Notes: generated by a model not told the origin, from the sequence alone. A stretch of DNA of 64,000 nt from Trichomonas vaginalis G3 (GCF_026262505.1 NC_067204.1:15540165-15604164); one strand, 5' to 3'; positions 19,070 to 29,031 are shown, counted from the stretch's first letter. Translations and numbers: made by a program.

Positions 19070-19219
19070 ATCGTCGAAATTCTTCTTTCACATGGTGCAG
19101 ATGTCAATATCAGAGATAAAAATGAGCAAACACCTCTTCAAATAGCCACATGGCATTGTTATGGTGGTATTGCTAATGTTCTCAAATTGCATGGTTGTAA
19201 AATTACTCGAGGGTGGTGA
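19070..19219 (+). pseudogene. 3' fragment of an ankyrin-repeat gene cut at the Polinton junction
   Basis: The frame reads IVEILLSHGADVNIRDKNEQ, then TPLQIATWHCYGGIANVLKL, and stops at 19217-19219. This is the end of a typical T. vaginalis ankyrin protein: one full repeat and a closing helix. No start exists: the frame begins at the inner edge of the Polinton end, so the element seems to have inserted into the gene. The 5' part would lie beyond the left end of copy A, outside the window. Confidence 0.8.
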
Positions 19220-19608
19220 AATTAATTAATAACTTACTTAAATAATCAGTCTTTTTTCTCTCTAATGCATAATAACCCACGATAATTCGGATATCCACTG
19301 ATCAGAGGTATGTTTCTTTTATTTACGGTTTGTTAAGGAGTAAAGTGTTTCTCTTGATTGATTTGTTAGAGTAGGCATTTCTCCAATTTTATTGTATAAT
19401 ATTGAGTATCATTGTCAAATGGGAATATCATTCCATAATAACGTTGTCAATTTTGCCGGGTTAAATATTGTTAACTTCTTTACGTTCTTTTTATTAAGCC
19501 ATAAATACAGATGTGAAATATGAATATTATGAAATTGCTTCGTTTCAAAGCATATGTTAAAATTTTGGGAAAATTATCTTAAAATATGAATGTCTATAAG
19601 TTCATAAT
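19220..19608. other. Intergenic, no gene seen
   Basis: AT-rich spacer after the ankyrin stop. It has only short frames and no repeat or RNA structure I can support. Confidence 0.6.
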
Positions 19609-20094
19609 ATGATTATTATGTCATTTAAAATCAAATGTAAGCTTTTTGATTCACTCTTTTCAATGAGGGAATCAGCATATTCAGCTTTTCTACAAAATAA
19701 AAGATGTCAAAGTCGAATAATTGATGAAAGTGTTACCGAGAGATCAAAAACTGTCCGTTCTGCTCGAGATAATGAATCAAAATCTCAGCTTGATTCAAAA
19801 TTAGAAGAAATTCTCAATAAGAATGCAGAGCTTGAGCGTGAATTCCAGAATAGCCGTGTTATTCCACGTAATTCCAAAAAGCCACAAGAAATTATTGAAT
19901 ATCATGATTTTTTAACGAAATTTTCTGATACATCAAAGTACACTGAGTACAGGTTCCGTGAACTTTTGAATAGAACAGAATCAACTCATGAAACATTAGA
20001 AAATCAAAATGAAAATTTGTTGGACGTCCAGCGAGCAGCCTATCGCTCAGAGATGGGATTAGACGAAAAATTTAATATGGGTAAGAAGAATTAA
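19609..20094 (+). CDS. Short coiled-coil protein, unknown
   Basis: The 161-residue frame starts MIIMSFK; the second ATG (19618) is an equally good start. The N-terminus is short and hydrophobic/basic. Residues about 40-160 are charged and helical, with likely coiled coil around 55-85 (LDSKLEEILNKNAELEREF) and an Arg/Glu-rich C-terminal half. No family recognised; the pattern would fit a cytoskeletal or basal-body component. It stands alone on the plus strand, facing the Ulp1-like gene. Confidence 0.6.
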   Translation: MIIMSFKIKCKLFDSLFSMRESAYSAFLQNKRCQSRIIDESVTERSKTVRSARDNESKSQLDSKLEEILNKNAELEREFQNSRVIPRNSKKPQEIIEYHDFLTKFSDTSKYTEYRFRELLNRTESTHETLENQNENLLDVQRAAYRSEMGLDEKFNMGKKN

Positions 20095-20661
20095 TTGAAT
20101 CACTAATTTTAACAACAATTTTTCAAATTTATTAATTGAAGAAACAAATCATTGACAGTTCTACAATGTCATTCTAACTTCTACAGAGTATTTTAGACTT
20201 TTTATTGATTGACAAAAAAAAATGCAAATAATATAATCTTTACAAACATAAAATACAATTAACATATTACACAAAGAGTTGTCTTCATGTTATTTCTTGA
20301 AAACTGCGCAATCATGTTAAAGAAGCTTTATCTTTTTAAAATTTTATAAAAACTCTTTTGATTGTTTTGTTTCATAATATGGCTTTAATGTATTACTTAT
20401 GTACTTCTGGTTAACTGAATTCTAAACATTACTGTTTAAATCAACGTGAATGATTTTTATTACTCTTCTCTATCATAATACTTGGTGGTCTATAATAATT
20501 CTAATGAATTGATTAGCTAATAGGAAATATTATGTGTTGGAATTGGAAGGTTGTTGAAATAAATTTCCGATTATCAACATTAGTTTGAACTTTGGAACTA
20601 AATTTCATTGATAATCATATAGATCAATATAATTATAAGGAATTGAATAGATAAATTCGCA
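20095..20661. other. Intergenic between convergent genes, no gene seen
   Basis: AT-rich spacer between the stops of two convergent genes. Poly-A and poly-T tracts are present, but no supported feature. Confidence 0.6.
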
Positions 20662-21351
20662 TTAATTAAGAACATATTGATTGATTGCATCAATAAGTAT
20701 ATTTCTTATTTCAAGTCTTGATGTGCTAACAATGTCTTGGTTAACCTGAAGAGGATCTTGTCCTGTTACGATGCATTCAGCAAATTTCAACAAGAAAACC
20801 CCGCAGTCACTTGAATTTTGTTGTCTTGAAACTTTAATTCGTTGTCCTTGCCATGTAAATTTGGTATTTTCTTGCAAGAAGAACGAAAGATATTTAATAC
20901 ATCTTGGTAAAGGCCGGTTTAAAGAATCGTAAACTCTGATTATATGATCCTGCCAGCATACAACAAGAAGTATCCAATGTGCTCGTGTTGCATATGGAAT
21001 TAAAAAGTAATTATATTTTCCTTCTAATAAATTTGGTATTCCTTCCCATGTTTTCATTCTTGTATAGTTTTCTTTATCTAAGAACTTTCCAAAGTAGGTA
21101 TTTGTAGCTCCAATTGGATAACTAGAATTATTAATTAAATATTTCAAGTATGCATCAATTACTATATCAGTAAGCCATTCATGCTTTTGAAGACAGTCTA
21201 AATCATTCACTTTTAGCTGAATTCTTATTTTTGCATTTTTTTCTGTTTTCTCATAATAAGCAGGTTTTGATACCTCTAGTTTAACTGGTGCCGTTCTCTT
21301 TGGAACTCTAGTGTATATTTTGTTGGAGTAAAAGGATTCTGGTGGAATCAT
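20662..21351 (-). CDS. Ulp1/SENP-type cysteine protease (peptidase C48)
   Basis: The 229-residue frame from the ATG at 21351 is close to a bare C48 catalytic domain. LQKHEWLTDIVIDAYLKYL near residue 54 matches the domain start. His125 in AHWILLV, Asp142 in RVYDSL, the oxyanion Gln near 177-178 and Cys183 in NSSDCGVF give the complete His-Asp-Gln-Cys set. Known family members cut SUMO or NEDD8 from proteins or mature the precursor. The N-terminal 45 residues are Lys-rich and may serve targeting. All catalytic residues are present, so it should be active. It could act on NEDD8 rather than SUMO. Confidence 0.9.
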   Translation of the reverse strand: MIPPESFYSNKIYTRVPKRTAPVKLEVSKPAYYEKTEKNAKIRIQLKVNDLDCLQKHEWLTDIVIDAYLKYLINNSSYPIGATNTYFGKFLDKENYTRMKTWEGIPNLLEGKYNYFLIPYATRAHWILLVVCWQDHIIRVYDSLNRPLPRCIKYLSFFLQENTKFTWQGQRIKVSRQQNSSDCGVFLLKFAECIVTGQDPLQVNQDIVSTSRLEIRNILIDAINQYVLN

Positions 21352-21544
21352 TCACTCTAAACGTATTTTGACACTCTTAGCTTTACATGACAAAAATGTT
21401 TGTAAAAATGTGGATAAAAAATTTTCGCAACATTTTTTTAATTCGGGGACAATTCGAAAATACTAATAAATCTTTTATATTTCGAATTTTGAGTAAAAAA
21501 GGTTATGCCTCAAAATATCGACAAATTTGTCAAAAAAATAAATC

Positions 21545-22375
21545 ATGCTTTCGCGTGAAGGAATTCCCTTAATCATGTCAAGTATAATGCTTGCTTACTC
21601 CCTTTTAAGACTGATAATTACCATGTTCAAGAAATGGAAACAGTCAATTTGCAAATATTGGAGCAGATTTGGTTTTAGATTAATGTTTTTTGTTTATTCT
21701 ATTTTATACGTGCTTACAACCATTCCAAGTCTTAGCAGTATCATCATAATCGGTTATATCTTCCGCTGCATTCTTCCGATTTCGCTAGGTTTCTTGGTTA
21801 TCTCTATTCAAGACTTCGTTTGCTATTCAAACCGTGATCCTACATTTATCAAGCGTCAATGGATATGGCTTGATATTCCATTTATTGTTGGAATGATTGA
21901 ATGTCAAGTTTTATATTATCAATCGAATACTTTCTTAGATACAGTCGTAGCAATCGCAACACGTATAGCTTATGAAGTCTTACTAGATCTCTTTATTATT
22001 TTACTTATTATTGCACCTTCTCTCTTTTTCTTGAATGAAATCAGAAGAAATGACTTTTCAGGCTCGTTGCAATGCAAAATATTATTGGCATTCATTTTCT
22101 TCGTCCTTGATGTTATTTCACTCTTAGTTTGCTTTGCATTCGAAGTCAGAATGATTATTGAAAAGTCTTCCTCAACACAGCGTGTTTCCATACTTTTAAT
22201 GAAGTCATTCAGAGATCCCGTTATGATCATGGTTTGTTTTACTCAAGATATGGTCGATTGGATGCTTCAATGGATTTATCTGGATGAAGATGCAATTTTG
22301 AAGCAAGATGAAGGCGTCAAAAATCATAGCCCAGATGAGGTTCTTGAAATTGAACTTGTTGGTGCCGATATATAA
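21545..22375 (+). CDS. Polytopic membrane protein, unknown
   Basis: The 276-residue frame starts at the ATG at 21545. I count six or seven hydrophobic segments: roughly residues 8-28, 47-75, 78-96, 107-128, 145-165, 182-205 and a weaker one near 230. Short charged loops separate them, and the C-terminal tail of about 35 residues is acidic (DEDAILKQDEG). The even helix spacing recalls seven-helix receptor-like or transporter-like proteins, but no diagnostic motif is visible. It diverges from the Ulp1-like gene across about 190 bp. Confidence 0.7.
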   Translation: MLSREGIPLIMSSIMLAYSLLRLIITMFKKWKQSICKYWSRFGFRLMFFVYSILYVLTTIPSLSSIIIIGYIFRCILPISLGFLVISIQDFVCYSNRDPTFIKRQWIWLDIPFIVGMIECQVLYYQSNTFLDTVVAIATRIAYEVLLDLFIILLIIAPSLFFLNEIRRNDFSGSLQCKILLAFIFFVLDVISLLVCFAFEVRMIIEKSSSTQRVSILLMKSFRDPVMIMVCFTQDMVDWMLQWIYLDEDAILKQDEGVKNHSPDEVLEIELVGADI

Positions 22376-22829
22376 TTATATTTTTCTAATTGTTTTGTGT
22401 TATTATAATAAATTGTTCTTTTCTGTCAATATCTTTGATTTTACTTATAAATGCTCGTTTTTTGCTAAATAATAAACAAAATTTTTCTGGATTTATTGAA
22501 TTAAGGCATTAATATTTATCTGTAATTGTTAACAATAATGAAATATATTCAAATATTATCTTCTCTCTGATCTTTGTTGCAATTACCTATGTGAAGTATT
22601 TTCGAGTATACACCAAACTCATTTTCCTATGTAAATTCACTTATTTTGTGCTCTTCTCCTTAATGTTGAGTAAAGCCTTCTTAAAAAAAAAGTTTGAATA
22701 AAAGACTTGACAAAGGAAATTAAGCTTAATGTGAATATGAATTAAAAAGGGTTGATAACAGAAAGTATTGTTTTTTATTAATATCATTTAAATGAAGAAA
22801 CAAAAAAATAAATAAAAATATAATATAAA
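22376..22829. other. Intergenic between convergent genes, no gene seen
   Basis: AT-rich spacer between convergent stops; short A and T tracts only. Confidence 0.6.
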
Positions 22830-24107
22830 TTATTTGGCCTTTTCACCCTTTGGACTCGATTGTTTTGCTTTCTTTGCCTGTGGAATTGATTTCTGAGCAA
22901 TTTTAATCTTAACTTCGTTAATTTGATCGAGAAGTTTCTTTTCTTCTAGTTCGTACTGTGCCTTTTGCTCTTCGTTATCCTTCTTCATAGCAAATTCGTC
23001 TGTATGGAACTGTTCTACGATTCTATTTAGTGCGATTCTCTTTCTATTGACTTCCTTCTCGAGTTTGGCGTTTTCCATAAGTAGATTAGTCATTTTTTCA
23101 TGGGATTGCTTGCGAGCTTCATCATTTTGAGCTTTTGCCTGTGAAATTTTTTCATTTAATTGGGCAACGGATTCTGAAGGTATTTCGACAGTATTAAGCT
23201 TATTGGACCATTTCTTAATAAGAGGAGCGAATTTCTCAAAGGCTGCGACCTTCTTTGTAACAGTTTTTTCGAGAGATTGAACTTTTGACTTTTTCTCTGA
23301 AATTTCTTGGTTTAATTTTTGTAAATCTTCTCTAAGCTGCTGACGTTCATTCATCCAGTTCACAGAAGAGTTTTGTTCTGTAGTTTGCCTATTTGCGGCT
23401 TCTTTGCTCTCTTGGCGGAGCCTTGTATCCTCATCCATGTGATTCTTGAGGCTATCGATGGTTTCCATAAGGGAGTTATACTGATTCTGTAGAGAGATAA
23501 TTGTTTTTTCTAAATCTAGCCTTCCACCGGAAAGAGTTGTGTTGCTAATGAAGCGGTCTTTAAGAGCAGCTAATGCTTGCTCGGCCTCGCGCTTTGTCTG
23601 GTTGATAATGCGAACTTCATTATTTCTCTCATTTAACTGATCATTTAGCCAGGCCATTTTAGATTGAAGATAGTTGCTGTGTTGTTCATGAGTACGAAGA
23701 TCTGCTTTCAGCTGAATGACGGTGTTATTTGCGTTGCTGACGCCCATCAAAGTGTCAAAGAGTTGTGTTTCGAGAACTTGCTGCTCTTGGGCAATTTCCT
23801 GGGTTGTGTGTTTCAGCTGACGTATGTTGCTTTTCTTCTTTGTAATAATTTCAATATGTTCATCATTTAAGACTACAGGTATTTCAGGAGGTGTTTCATT
23901 AAGGGATCTAGCGGATATGCTTGTTACTTCAATAGATTCGAAGAGTCTGTTCGCATTAGTAAAATTAGTAATATCATTTTGAATTTCCGATATTTCTATG
24001 TTTAAATTTTTAATTTCATTGATAACACCTTGGATCTCATTATTGACAGAGTTGAATCGCTCTTTCTTCTCCGAAATTTCTTGGAGCAGTTCCTCTGAAG
24101 TCGTCAT
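22830..24107 (-). CDS. Long coiled-coil protein, unknown
   Basis: The 425-residue frame opens at the ATG at 24107 (MTTSEELLQEI). Almost the whole length is heptad-rich helix: about residues 1-55, 80-180, 195-290 and 305-405, broken by a short Pro/Ser/Thr segment near 58-80. The C-terminus is a basic tail (QAKKAKQSSPKGEKAK). No head domain or motor is present. It fits a filament-forming or flagellar/cytoskeletal scaffold protein; family not recognised. Confidence 0.75.
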   Translation of the reverse strand: MTTSEELLQEISEKKERFNSVNNEIQGVINEIKNLNIEISEIQNDITNFTNANRLFESIEVTSISARSLNETPPEIPVVLNDEHIEIITKKKSNIRQLKHTTQEIAQEQQVLETQLFDTLMGVSNANNTVIQLKADLRTHEQHSNYLQSKMAWLNDQLNERNNEVRIINQTKREAEQALAALKDRFISNTTLSGGRLDLEKTIISLQNQYNSLMETIDSLKNHMDEDTRLRQESKEAANRQTTEQNSSVNWMNERQQLREDLQKLNQEISEKKSKVQSLEKTVTKKVAAFEKFAPLIKKWSNKLNTVEIPSESVAQLNEKISQAKAQNDEARKQSHEKMTNLLMENAKLEKEVNRKRIALNRIVEQFHTDEFAMKKDNEEQKAQYELEEKKLLDQINEVKIKIAQKSIPQAKKAKQSSPKGEKAK

Positions 24108-24463
24108 CTTCTATTTTTTCAAATGTAAAAAGCCGCTACATTTCAGAATAAATTTTATACATTTTTGCAAAATTGCTATTTTTGAAGCCGAATTATGCCC
24201 GAAATTTATTTCCTCATAAGCATTCTTTTTATTTGGATATTTGCATAGAATTGAATGCAGAAAGATCTTTTTCGGCAAACCCAAATTTTAGCTAAAAGTG
24301 ACAGGGGAAAAAACGTTTAGTATTAAAAAAAAAGACCGATGAGAGCTTCATTCGAAATATAGAGGGAACTGAGAATGCGCAACCATTCTCAGGGAATATT
24401 GGATGCTATTCCCGTTCCCTCTGTATGGAAAATTGAGGTTTTCAAAGGGAGTTAAAATAATAT

Positions 24464-24815
24464 CAAATTTATACTAATTTACTTCAAAATACAAAAGTAT
24501 TTGACAGCTAAAATTAGTTACTTTAGCAAGCCTATCAATACCCTTTTACGATTATTGTTACTTTTTCGAAATAAAAGTAAAAACAAATTTATACTAATTT
24601 ACTTCAAAATACAAAAGTATTTGACAGCTAAAATTAGTTACTTTAGCAAGCCTATCAATACCCTTTTACGATTATTGTTACTTTTTCGAAATAAAAGTAA
24701 AAACAAATTTATACTAATTTACTTCAAAATACAAAAGTAATTGACAGCTAAAATTAGTTACTTTAGCAAGCCTATCAATACCCTTTTACGATTATTGCTA
24801 CTTTTTCGAAATAAA
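24464..24815. repeat. 120-bp tandem repeat, three copies
   Basis: Units begin with CAAATTTATACTAATTTACT at 24464, 24584 and 24704, with only two or three differences between copies. The third is slightly short. Each unit ends with TTTTTCGAAATAAAAG. The near identity means recent amplification. An open frame through the first two units is a by-product of the 120-bp (40-codon) period. Confidence 0.92.
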
Positions 24816-24914
24816 ATAAATTTATTATCAAAAACCTTTTTTTTCTTAGTAAAAATAAACGAAATTTTTTACCTTATGAACTTTTGATGGAAATATGCAA
24901 ATTTAAAATAATAA

Positions 24915-25045
24915 AGAAAGCCGCGAGCGAAGCGATCGGCTTAGTTCGAAGATTTTGATTCAAATCTTTGCTGATCTGTAATTCGCGGAAGCCGCGAGCG
25001 AATCGAGCGGCTTAGGTCTAAGATTTTGATTCAAATCTTTGCTTA
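24915..25045. repeat. Two copies of a 71-bp-spaced palindromic repeat
   Basis: GCCGCGAGCGA...CGGCTTAG followed by AAGATTTTGATTCAAATCTT occurs at about 24920 and 24991. Each half is self-complementary (GCCG...CGGC and AAGATTT...AAATCTT), so each unit could form two small hairpins. The GC-rich arms stand out in AT-rich DNA. No RNA family recognised. Confidence 0.75.
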
Positions 25046-25165
25046 TATTCCTTAAATTCTTTATGAAACTCGCAACAGTTCCATAAAAAATTTTAAATTC
25101 TAAACTGTCGCAATTACCGATCGGTAATCACACCCTTCACGGGTGTGTCACTTTTAGCTAAAATT

Positions 25166-25858
25166 ACCCCTACTCGATCTTTTTCAGTGTCACAGTTTGA
25201 AACATATGGCATCAATCGATCTCTTAAACGAATACATTATAGGATTGTCATGGTTTTATTTGCTTTATCTTTCCCAATTATAACAATAAGCATGTTAATT
25301 TAGAAAAGTCTTAACATTACATAATGCATGCTTATTGCAAGGTTTTCTCTGATTATACTTTTGATTTGAATCAATTCCACATCAATTATTTATTTCAATA
25401 GTTAAATTGTTATTAATTAGATAGTACAAAAGCATACTTTTCATTTTAACTATGTCTTGACACATGATTCTCGCACTCAATAAAGACTACATTTGAATTT
25501 CGGGATTTAAAGCAATAACGAACAATATTTATTCTGAAAAATCATACTATTCTTCATTCAAATAGTGGATGGCATATATAAGCAAATTTCTTGAAAAATA
25601 ATTGAGATTTACGGGTATTTTCCTTAACTAAATGTGAAAATTGCAGCTCTATGTAATCTTTAATATAATTATCAACTTTGAAATCTAAACAGTGGTTGGC
25701 AGTATTAAAAGTGACATTTCATCATCTTCTGAAAAAATGACATCTGATAATTTACCTCTTAAATGAGTGATATCTATAATAATTCATTTTAAATTTCTGA
25801 GCTTAGAAAATTTGAATCCGCCGATGAAAAATGAATTCTCAATCACTATTTTCCTGGC
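25166..25858. other. Upstream region of glucokinase, no gene seen
   Basis: AT-rich spacer. The only supported site is an initiator-like TCACTA at 25843-25848 before the glucokinase ATG. Confidence 0.6.
25843..25848 (+). promoter_or_regulatory. Initiator (Inr)-like site of glucokinase
   Basis: TCACTA fits the T. vaginalis Inr consensus TCAYTW and sits 16 bp before the ATG at 25859, within the usual distance for this organism's short leaders. Confidence 0.6.
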
Positions 25859-26971
25859 ATGATTGAACTTTCCAAGCTCAATCCTATGAAGAACTGGGGG
25901 CTCAACAGAGTTTTAGGTTACTGTGTTGCTGGTGACGTGGGTGCTTCTGGCATTCGTATTCGCCTTTCCAATCCGGCCAATTCAACCGAAATAATTGATA
26001 TTCCCCATCAAAAAGCAAAGAATGCGCAAATGCTCTTGGATGCACTTAACAATACACTGAGTGTTATCCAAAAAGCTGTTCCAAAAGCAAAATGTTTTGG
26101 TTCATCAATTGCAATCACAGGACTTAGAAAGGGTGATGACATTATTCCAAGTAATTGGGCTCCTCCGGATGAAGTTAGAACAATCAGAACGAGACTCTTC
26201 CCAGAAGGAATGTATCCAAAGGAACATCATGTCCTCTTAAACGATCTTGAAGCATGTGCTTATGGTGTTCTTGCAATGGATGAGCAAGGCAAATGCTCGC
26301 AATACTTCAGAAAGCTTTGGGGACCAGGAAAAAGCATTGTCGGAAAACATAGAACTGCAGTTATGGCGTTAGGTTCTGGTCTCGGTGCTGCATTGATTCT
26401 CAAGGAGCCATTCAATGACAAGCCTTTCGTTTTGGCTACTGAATTCGGTTATCTTCAAATGCCAACTGTCATGAAAGCTCATGAGAACTACGACTATGAA
26501 CGAAAGATCGTCCAGTACACATCAGATTACTACTATGAAGGCGCAACATGCCCAGGCTTCGAAGACTTCTCATCTGCAAGAGCAATCAGATCTCTTCATA
26601 AATTCTGGGTCCCATCATCTGAATTAGAAGCAGGTGATATCTCAAAGTTGGCAAAGAATGGAGATAAGCAGGCTTATCAAGCAATGGCACAACATTACAT
26701 CTATTACTCTCGTCTTGCCAGAACATTCGCTCTTGGAATGAAGTGCGATTCTATAGTTATGGCTCTTTCAAACCAAGTTGCTAATGATTACCTTATCACT
26801 GAGATTGCCGGAAAGATGAAGGATGAATTCTTCGACGGAACACATCCTGACTGGATCAAGGATACAAGTGTTTACTCTCAAAACATTGATCATAACTTCA
26901 ACCTCTTCGGAGCAACATACATGGCTCATAGAGCAATGAACAACGTAACAGTCCAAAATACATATTTGTAA
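25859..26971 (+). CDS. Glucokinase
   Basis: The 370-residue frame matches the bacterial-type glucokinase found in trichomonads, which phosphorylates glucose with ATP at the start of glycolysis in the cytosol. AGDVGAS (residues 24-30) is the phosphate-1 region in a slightly altered form, ITGLRKGDD follows at 86-94, the catalytic base is Asp129 in LLNDLEA, and LGSGLGAALI (171-180) is the phosphate-2/adenosine-side loop. Length is as expected and no hexokinase duplication is present. The Inr-like TCACTA 16 bp upstream supports the start. Codon choice is more C-ending than in its neighbours, in keeping with high expression. Confidence 0.93.
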   Translation: MIELSKLNPMKNWGLNRVLGYCVAGDVGASGIRIRLSNPANSTEIIDIPHQKAKNAQMLLDALNNTLSVIQKAVPKAKCFGSSIAITGLRKGDDIIPSNWAPPDEVRTIRTRLFPEGMYPKEHHVLLNDLEACAYGVLAMDEQGKCSQYFRKLWGPGKSIVGKHRTAVMALGSGLGAALILKEPFNDKPFVLATEFGYLQMPTVMKAHENYDYERKIVQYTSDYYYEGATCPGFEDFSSARAIRSLHKFWVPSSELEAGDISKLAKNGDKQAYQAMAQHYIYYSRLARTFALGMKCDSIVMALSNQVANDYLITEIAGKMKDEFFDGTHPDWIKDTSVYSQNIDHNFNLFGATYMAHRAMNNVTVQNTYL

Positions 26972-27281
26972 GCTGATTTTATTTATATCAGCAAAATTCT
27001 ATTGATTTCTTTACTATATAAAGCTTTCTTATTTCAAAAAAAGTTTTATTCTAAAATTTGTTTAAATGATCATAATTCAACTGACCACTTACAACTAATA
27101 AATAATCAATGCGAGGTGTAACTGTAACTACTAAAAATAAGTGAAATTTACTGTCTAAATTTGCATAATAAACTCAAATGTTAGTTATAAAAAGATAAAT
27201 CACTTAGACTAATACATTTGAGTGTGTACTTATTAACTAAAGACTGAATACTATGAAAATACTTTTCAATATTTTTGAAAT
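26972..27281. other. Intergenic between convergent genes, no gene seen
   Basis: AT-rich spacer between convergent stops; nothing else supported. Confidence 0.6.
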
Positions 27282-27842
27282 TCAGCTTGGTGGGGAAAAC
27301 ATAACTTTCTCCATTTGATGTAATAAATTTGTTCGATCTTTAATCTGTTGATTGATTGAGTTGATAGAAGAAAAAATTGATTTTTGCATTTCATCATAAG
27401 ATGCTCTTTGAGATGATGTAGTGTTAGATGCATTAGAGTCTTCTATCATTGCCTTTGCTTTTTTATGTAAAGGTTCAAGTTGCTTTAAAAGAGATTGTAT
27501 TTCCTTTATATTTTTGTTAAATAATTCAAAAGCATTATCTATTGAGGCCAATGGATCAAGGTCGTACTTTTGATACATACAAAAAGGGCAAATAAAATTA
27601 TCAATTTCAAAATCGTCTGAAATTGGAATGCATTTCTTATGAAGATACTTTTTGCATACTGAACATTGTATTAAATTGTTTGAGTCAACATGAAAACCAC
27701 AAATACAGCGGATCTCGTTCGAATATTCGCAACTTTCATTAATAAGTTCGGTGAGAGACTTCCCTGTTGTTTCTAATTCATGGTTGTTTGTTTTCATTTC
27801 GGAAGCAATGGCATTTAAAAATGAAAAACATTCCCCTTGCAT
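27282..27842 (-). CDS. PHD-finger protein
   Basis: I place the start at the ATG at 27842 (MQGECFSFLNAI); the frame is open a little further but only from a TTG. The product has 186 residues. A PHD finger spans about residues 45-90: CICGF, QCSVC, LHKKC and ICPFC supply the Cys4-His-Cys3 zinc ligands. PHD fingers usually read histone H3 tails. The C-terminal half is helical (KEIQSLLKQLEPLHKKAKAM), perhaps a dimerisation coil. A GTCACTTTTT motif lies immediately upstream. It is divergent from the 27877 gene with 34 bp between the ATGs, so the two probably share a promoter region. Small chromatin reader is the likely role. Confidence 0.8.
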   Translation of the reverse strand: MQGECFSFLNAIASEMKTNNHELETTGKSLTELINESCEYSNEIRCICGFHVDSNNLIQCSVCKKYLHKKCIPISDDFEIDNFICPFCMYQKYDLDPLASIDNAFELFNKNIKEIQSLLKQLEPLHKKAKAMIEDSNASNTTSSQRASYDEMQKSIFSSINSINQQIKDRTNLLHQMEKVMFSPPS

Positions 27843-27876
27843 TCCAAAAAGTGACAAAATTAAATTTTTTTTTCTT

Positions 27877-28401
27877 ATGTCAGAACTATCAGCTAAAACA
27901 CGATATTTGAGTGTGCTTTTACCTGATGGTCGAATGTTGTTCTTAGATTATCTCCCAGAAGAACTGACAACAGAAATTTTAATGCGATATTTCCTTCAAA
28001 TACAAATCATCAAAGAATTAGCACCATTTTCCTTGAAATGCAATGGTAAAATACTCAAACCTACTGATTTAATTACTTCTAAAGATATAGAGATCGTTAA
28101 TTTCAAGCCCAAAAAATTCATTTATGGAAGATATTTTATTTTTATCCTCTCATTAATTGGATTTATTTTTTATTCAATAAAATCGGGTGTTTATGACTTT
28201 TCAATAAATGATGGCTCCTTGCTTGGAAGTAATCCATTATTATTGCTTATATCTTCGCTGTTTCTTTTATTAAGTGCATTAGCAATACCTGTTGTTTCAT
28301 ATAGGCCATCTGGTCTATTTGTAGAAATACTTCATTTGTTCATCAAAAGTTTGACTCCAGGCTTTCAATTGGAAGATGTATTAATCAATGATAACCATTA
28401 A
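27877..28401 (+). CDS. Ubiquitin-like domain protein with two membrane segments
   Basis: The ATG at 27877 (MSELSAKTRYLSVLLPDGRM) gives 174 residues; earlier frame opening comes only from a non-ATG codon. Residues about 8-80 have the strand-strand-helix-strand pattern of a ubiquitin-like fold (LSVLLPDGRMLFLDYLP, then a helix, then SLKCNGKILKPTDLI). Two hydrophobic segments follow at about 90-110 and 125-145, then a short tail. A ubiquitin-like head on a membrane hairpin recalls ER-quality-control or Herp-like proteins, but this is only a shape match. It shares a 34-bp divergent promoter gap with the PHD gene. Confidence 0.65.
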   Translation: MSELSAKTRYLSVLLPDGRMLFLDYLPEELTTEILMRYFLQIQIIKELAPFSLKCNGKILKPTDLITSKDIEIVNFKPKKFIYGRYFIFILSLIGFIFYSIKSGVYDFSINDGSLLGSNPLLLLISSLFLLLSALAIPVVSYRPSGLFVEILHLFIKSLTPGFQLEDVLINDNH

Positions 28402-29031
28402 ATGTTGACATATAGAATAAATACTATTATGATATTTATAAATTTTTATAATATATATAAATATTCTTGTTATAGCTTGATTGAAGTATATATCCAAATC
28501 GTCTTCTTAAGGATACCCTTCTAAGTCATACATATATTAAATTGAAAACCATATTTATTGATAGCAAATTGTAACTCTCAAATTGAAAAAATCTTTTTCA
28601 TTGTGAAATCATAAAATCTTGATATCTCTTTTTGGCACCAAAGAAATTTTGAAAAAGTCTGAGAATCTCCCAATATTGGGTAAATTTCAGGCACAAACTT
28701 CTTCCCAAAGCTTCATCTCATGCTATTCTGCAGACTCATGAGATTTTCATGAAATGACTCATCTACTATACTAATAAAAACAATTTATAAGCAATTTTTC
28801 ATAAAATTTTTTGCCCTATTGAAAAAAAATTTGACTTACCAAATTTGAAAAGAAGTCATATTTTTTGTTTTACATACTAGGAAAGGAACAAAATAATATG
28901 AAATTAAATTTGTACTTTTTTTGATTTCAGAATAATTCAATTTTTGGAATTATGTATTTGTATATATTGGATGGAAATAGTTAGGGAAAAATATAAGAGT
29001 GGTTCTCAAAATTCATTTTTTTAGGGACAAA
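28402..29031. other. Intergenic, no gene seen
   Basis: AT-rich spacer with homopolymer tracts. An initiator-like TCATTT near 29013 precedes the next gene; otherwise nothing is supported. Confidence 0.6.

Larger units (their letters stand above)
24284..25165. repeat. Inverted-repeat-bounded block with tandem repeats (possible non-autonomous element)
   Basis: AATTTTAGCTAAAAGTGACA at 24284-24303 recurs in exact inverted form at 25146-25165. Inside lie three 120-bp tandem units and a duplicated GCCGCGAGCGA-containing repeat. There is no coding capacity beyond short repeat frames. The bounded structure suggests a non-autonomous transposon, but the same motif also occurs alone near host gene starts, so it may instead be a pair of promoter motifs. 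Confidence 0.5.

Noticed and set aside
24501-24740. Repetitive plus-strand frame
   Set aside because: It is created by the 120-bp period (40 codons) of the tandem repeat; it has no composition of a real protein.
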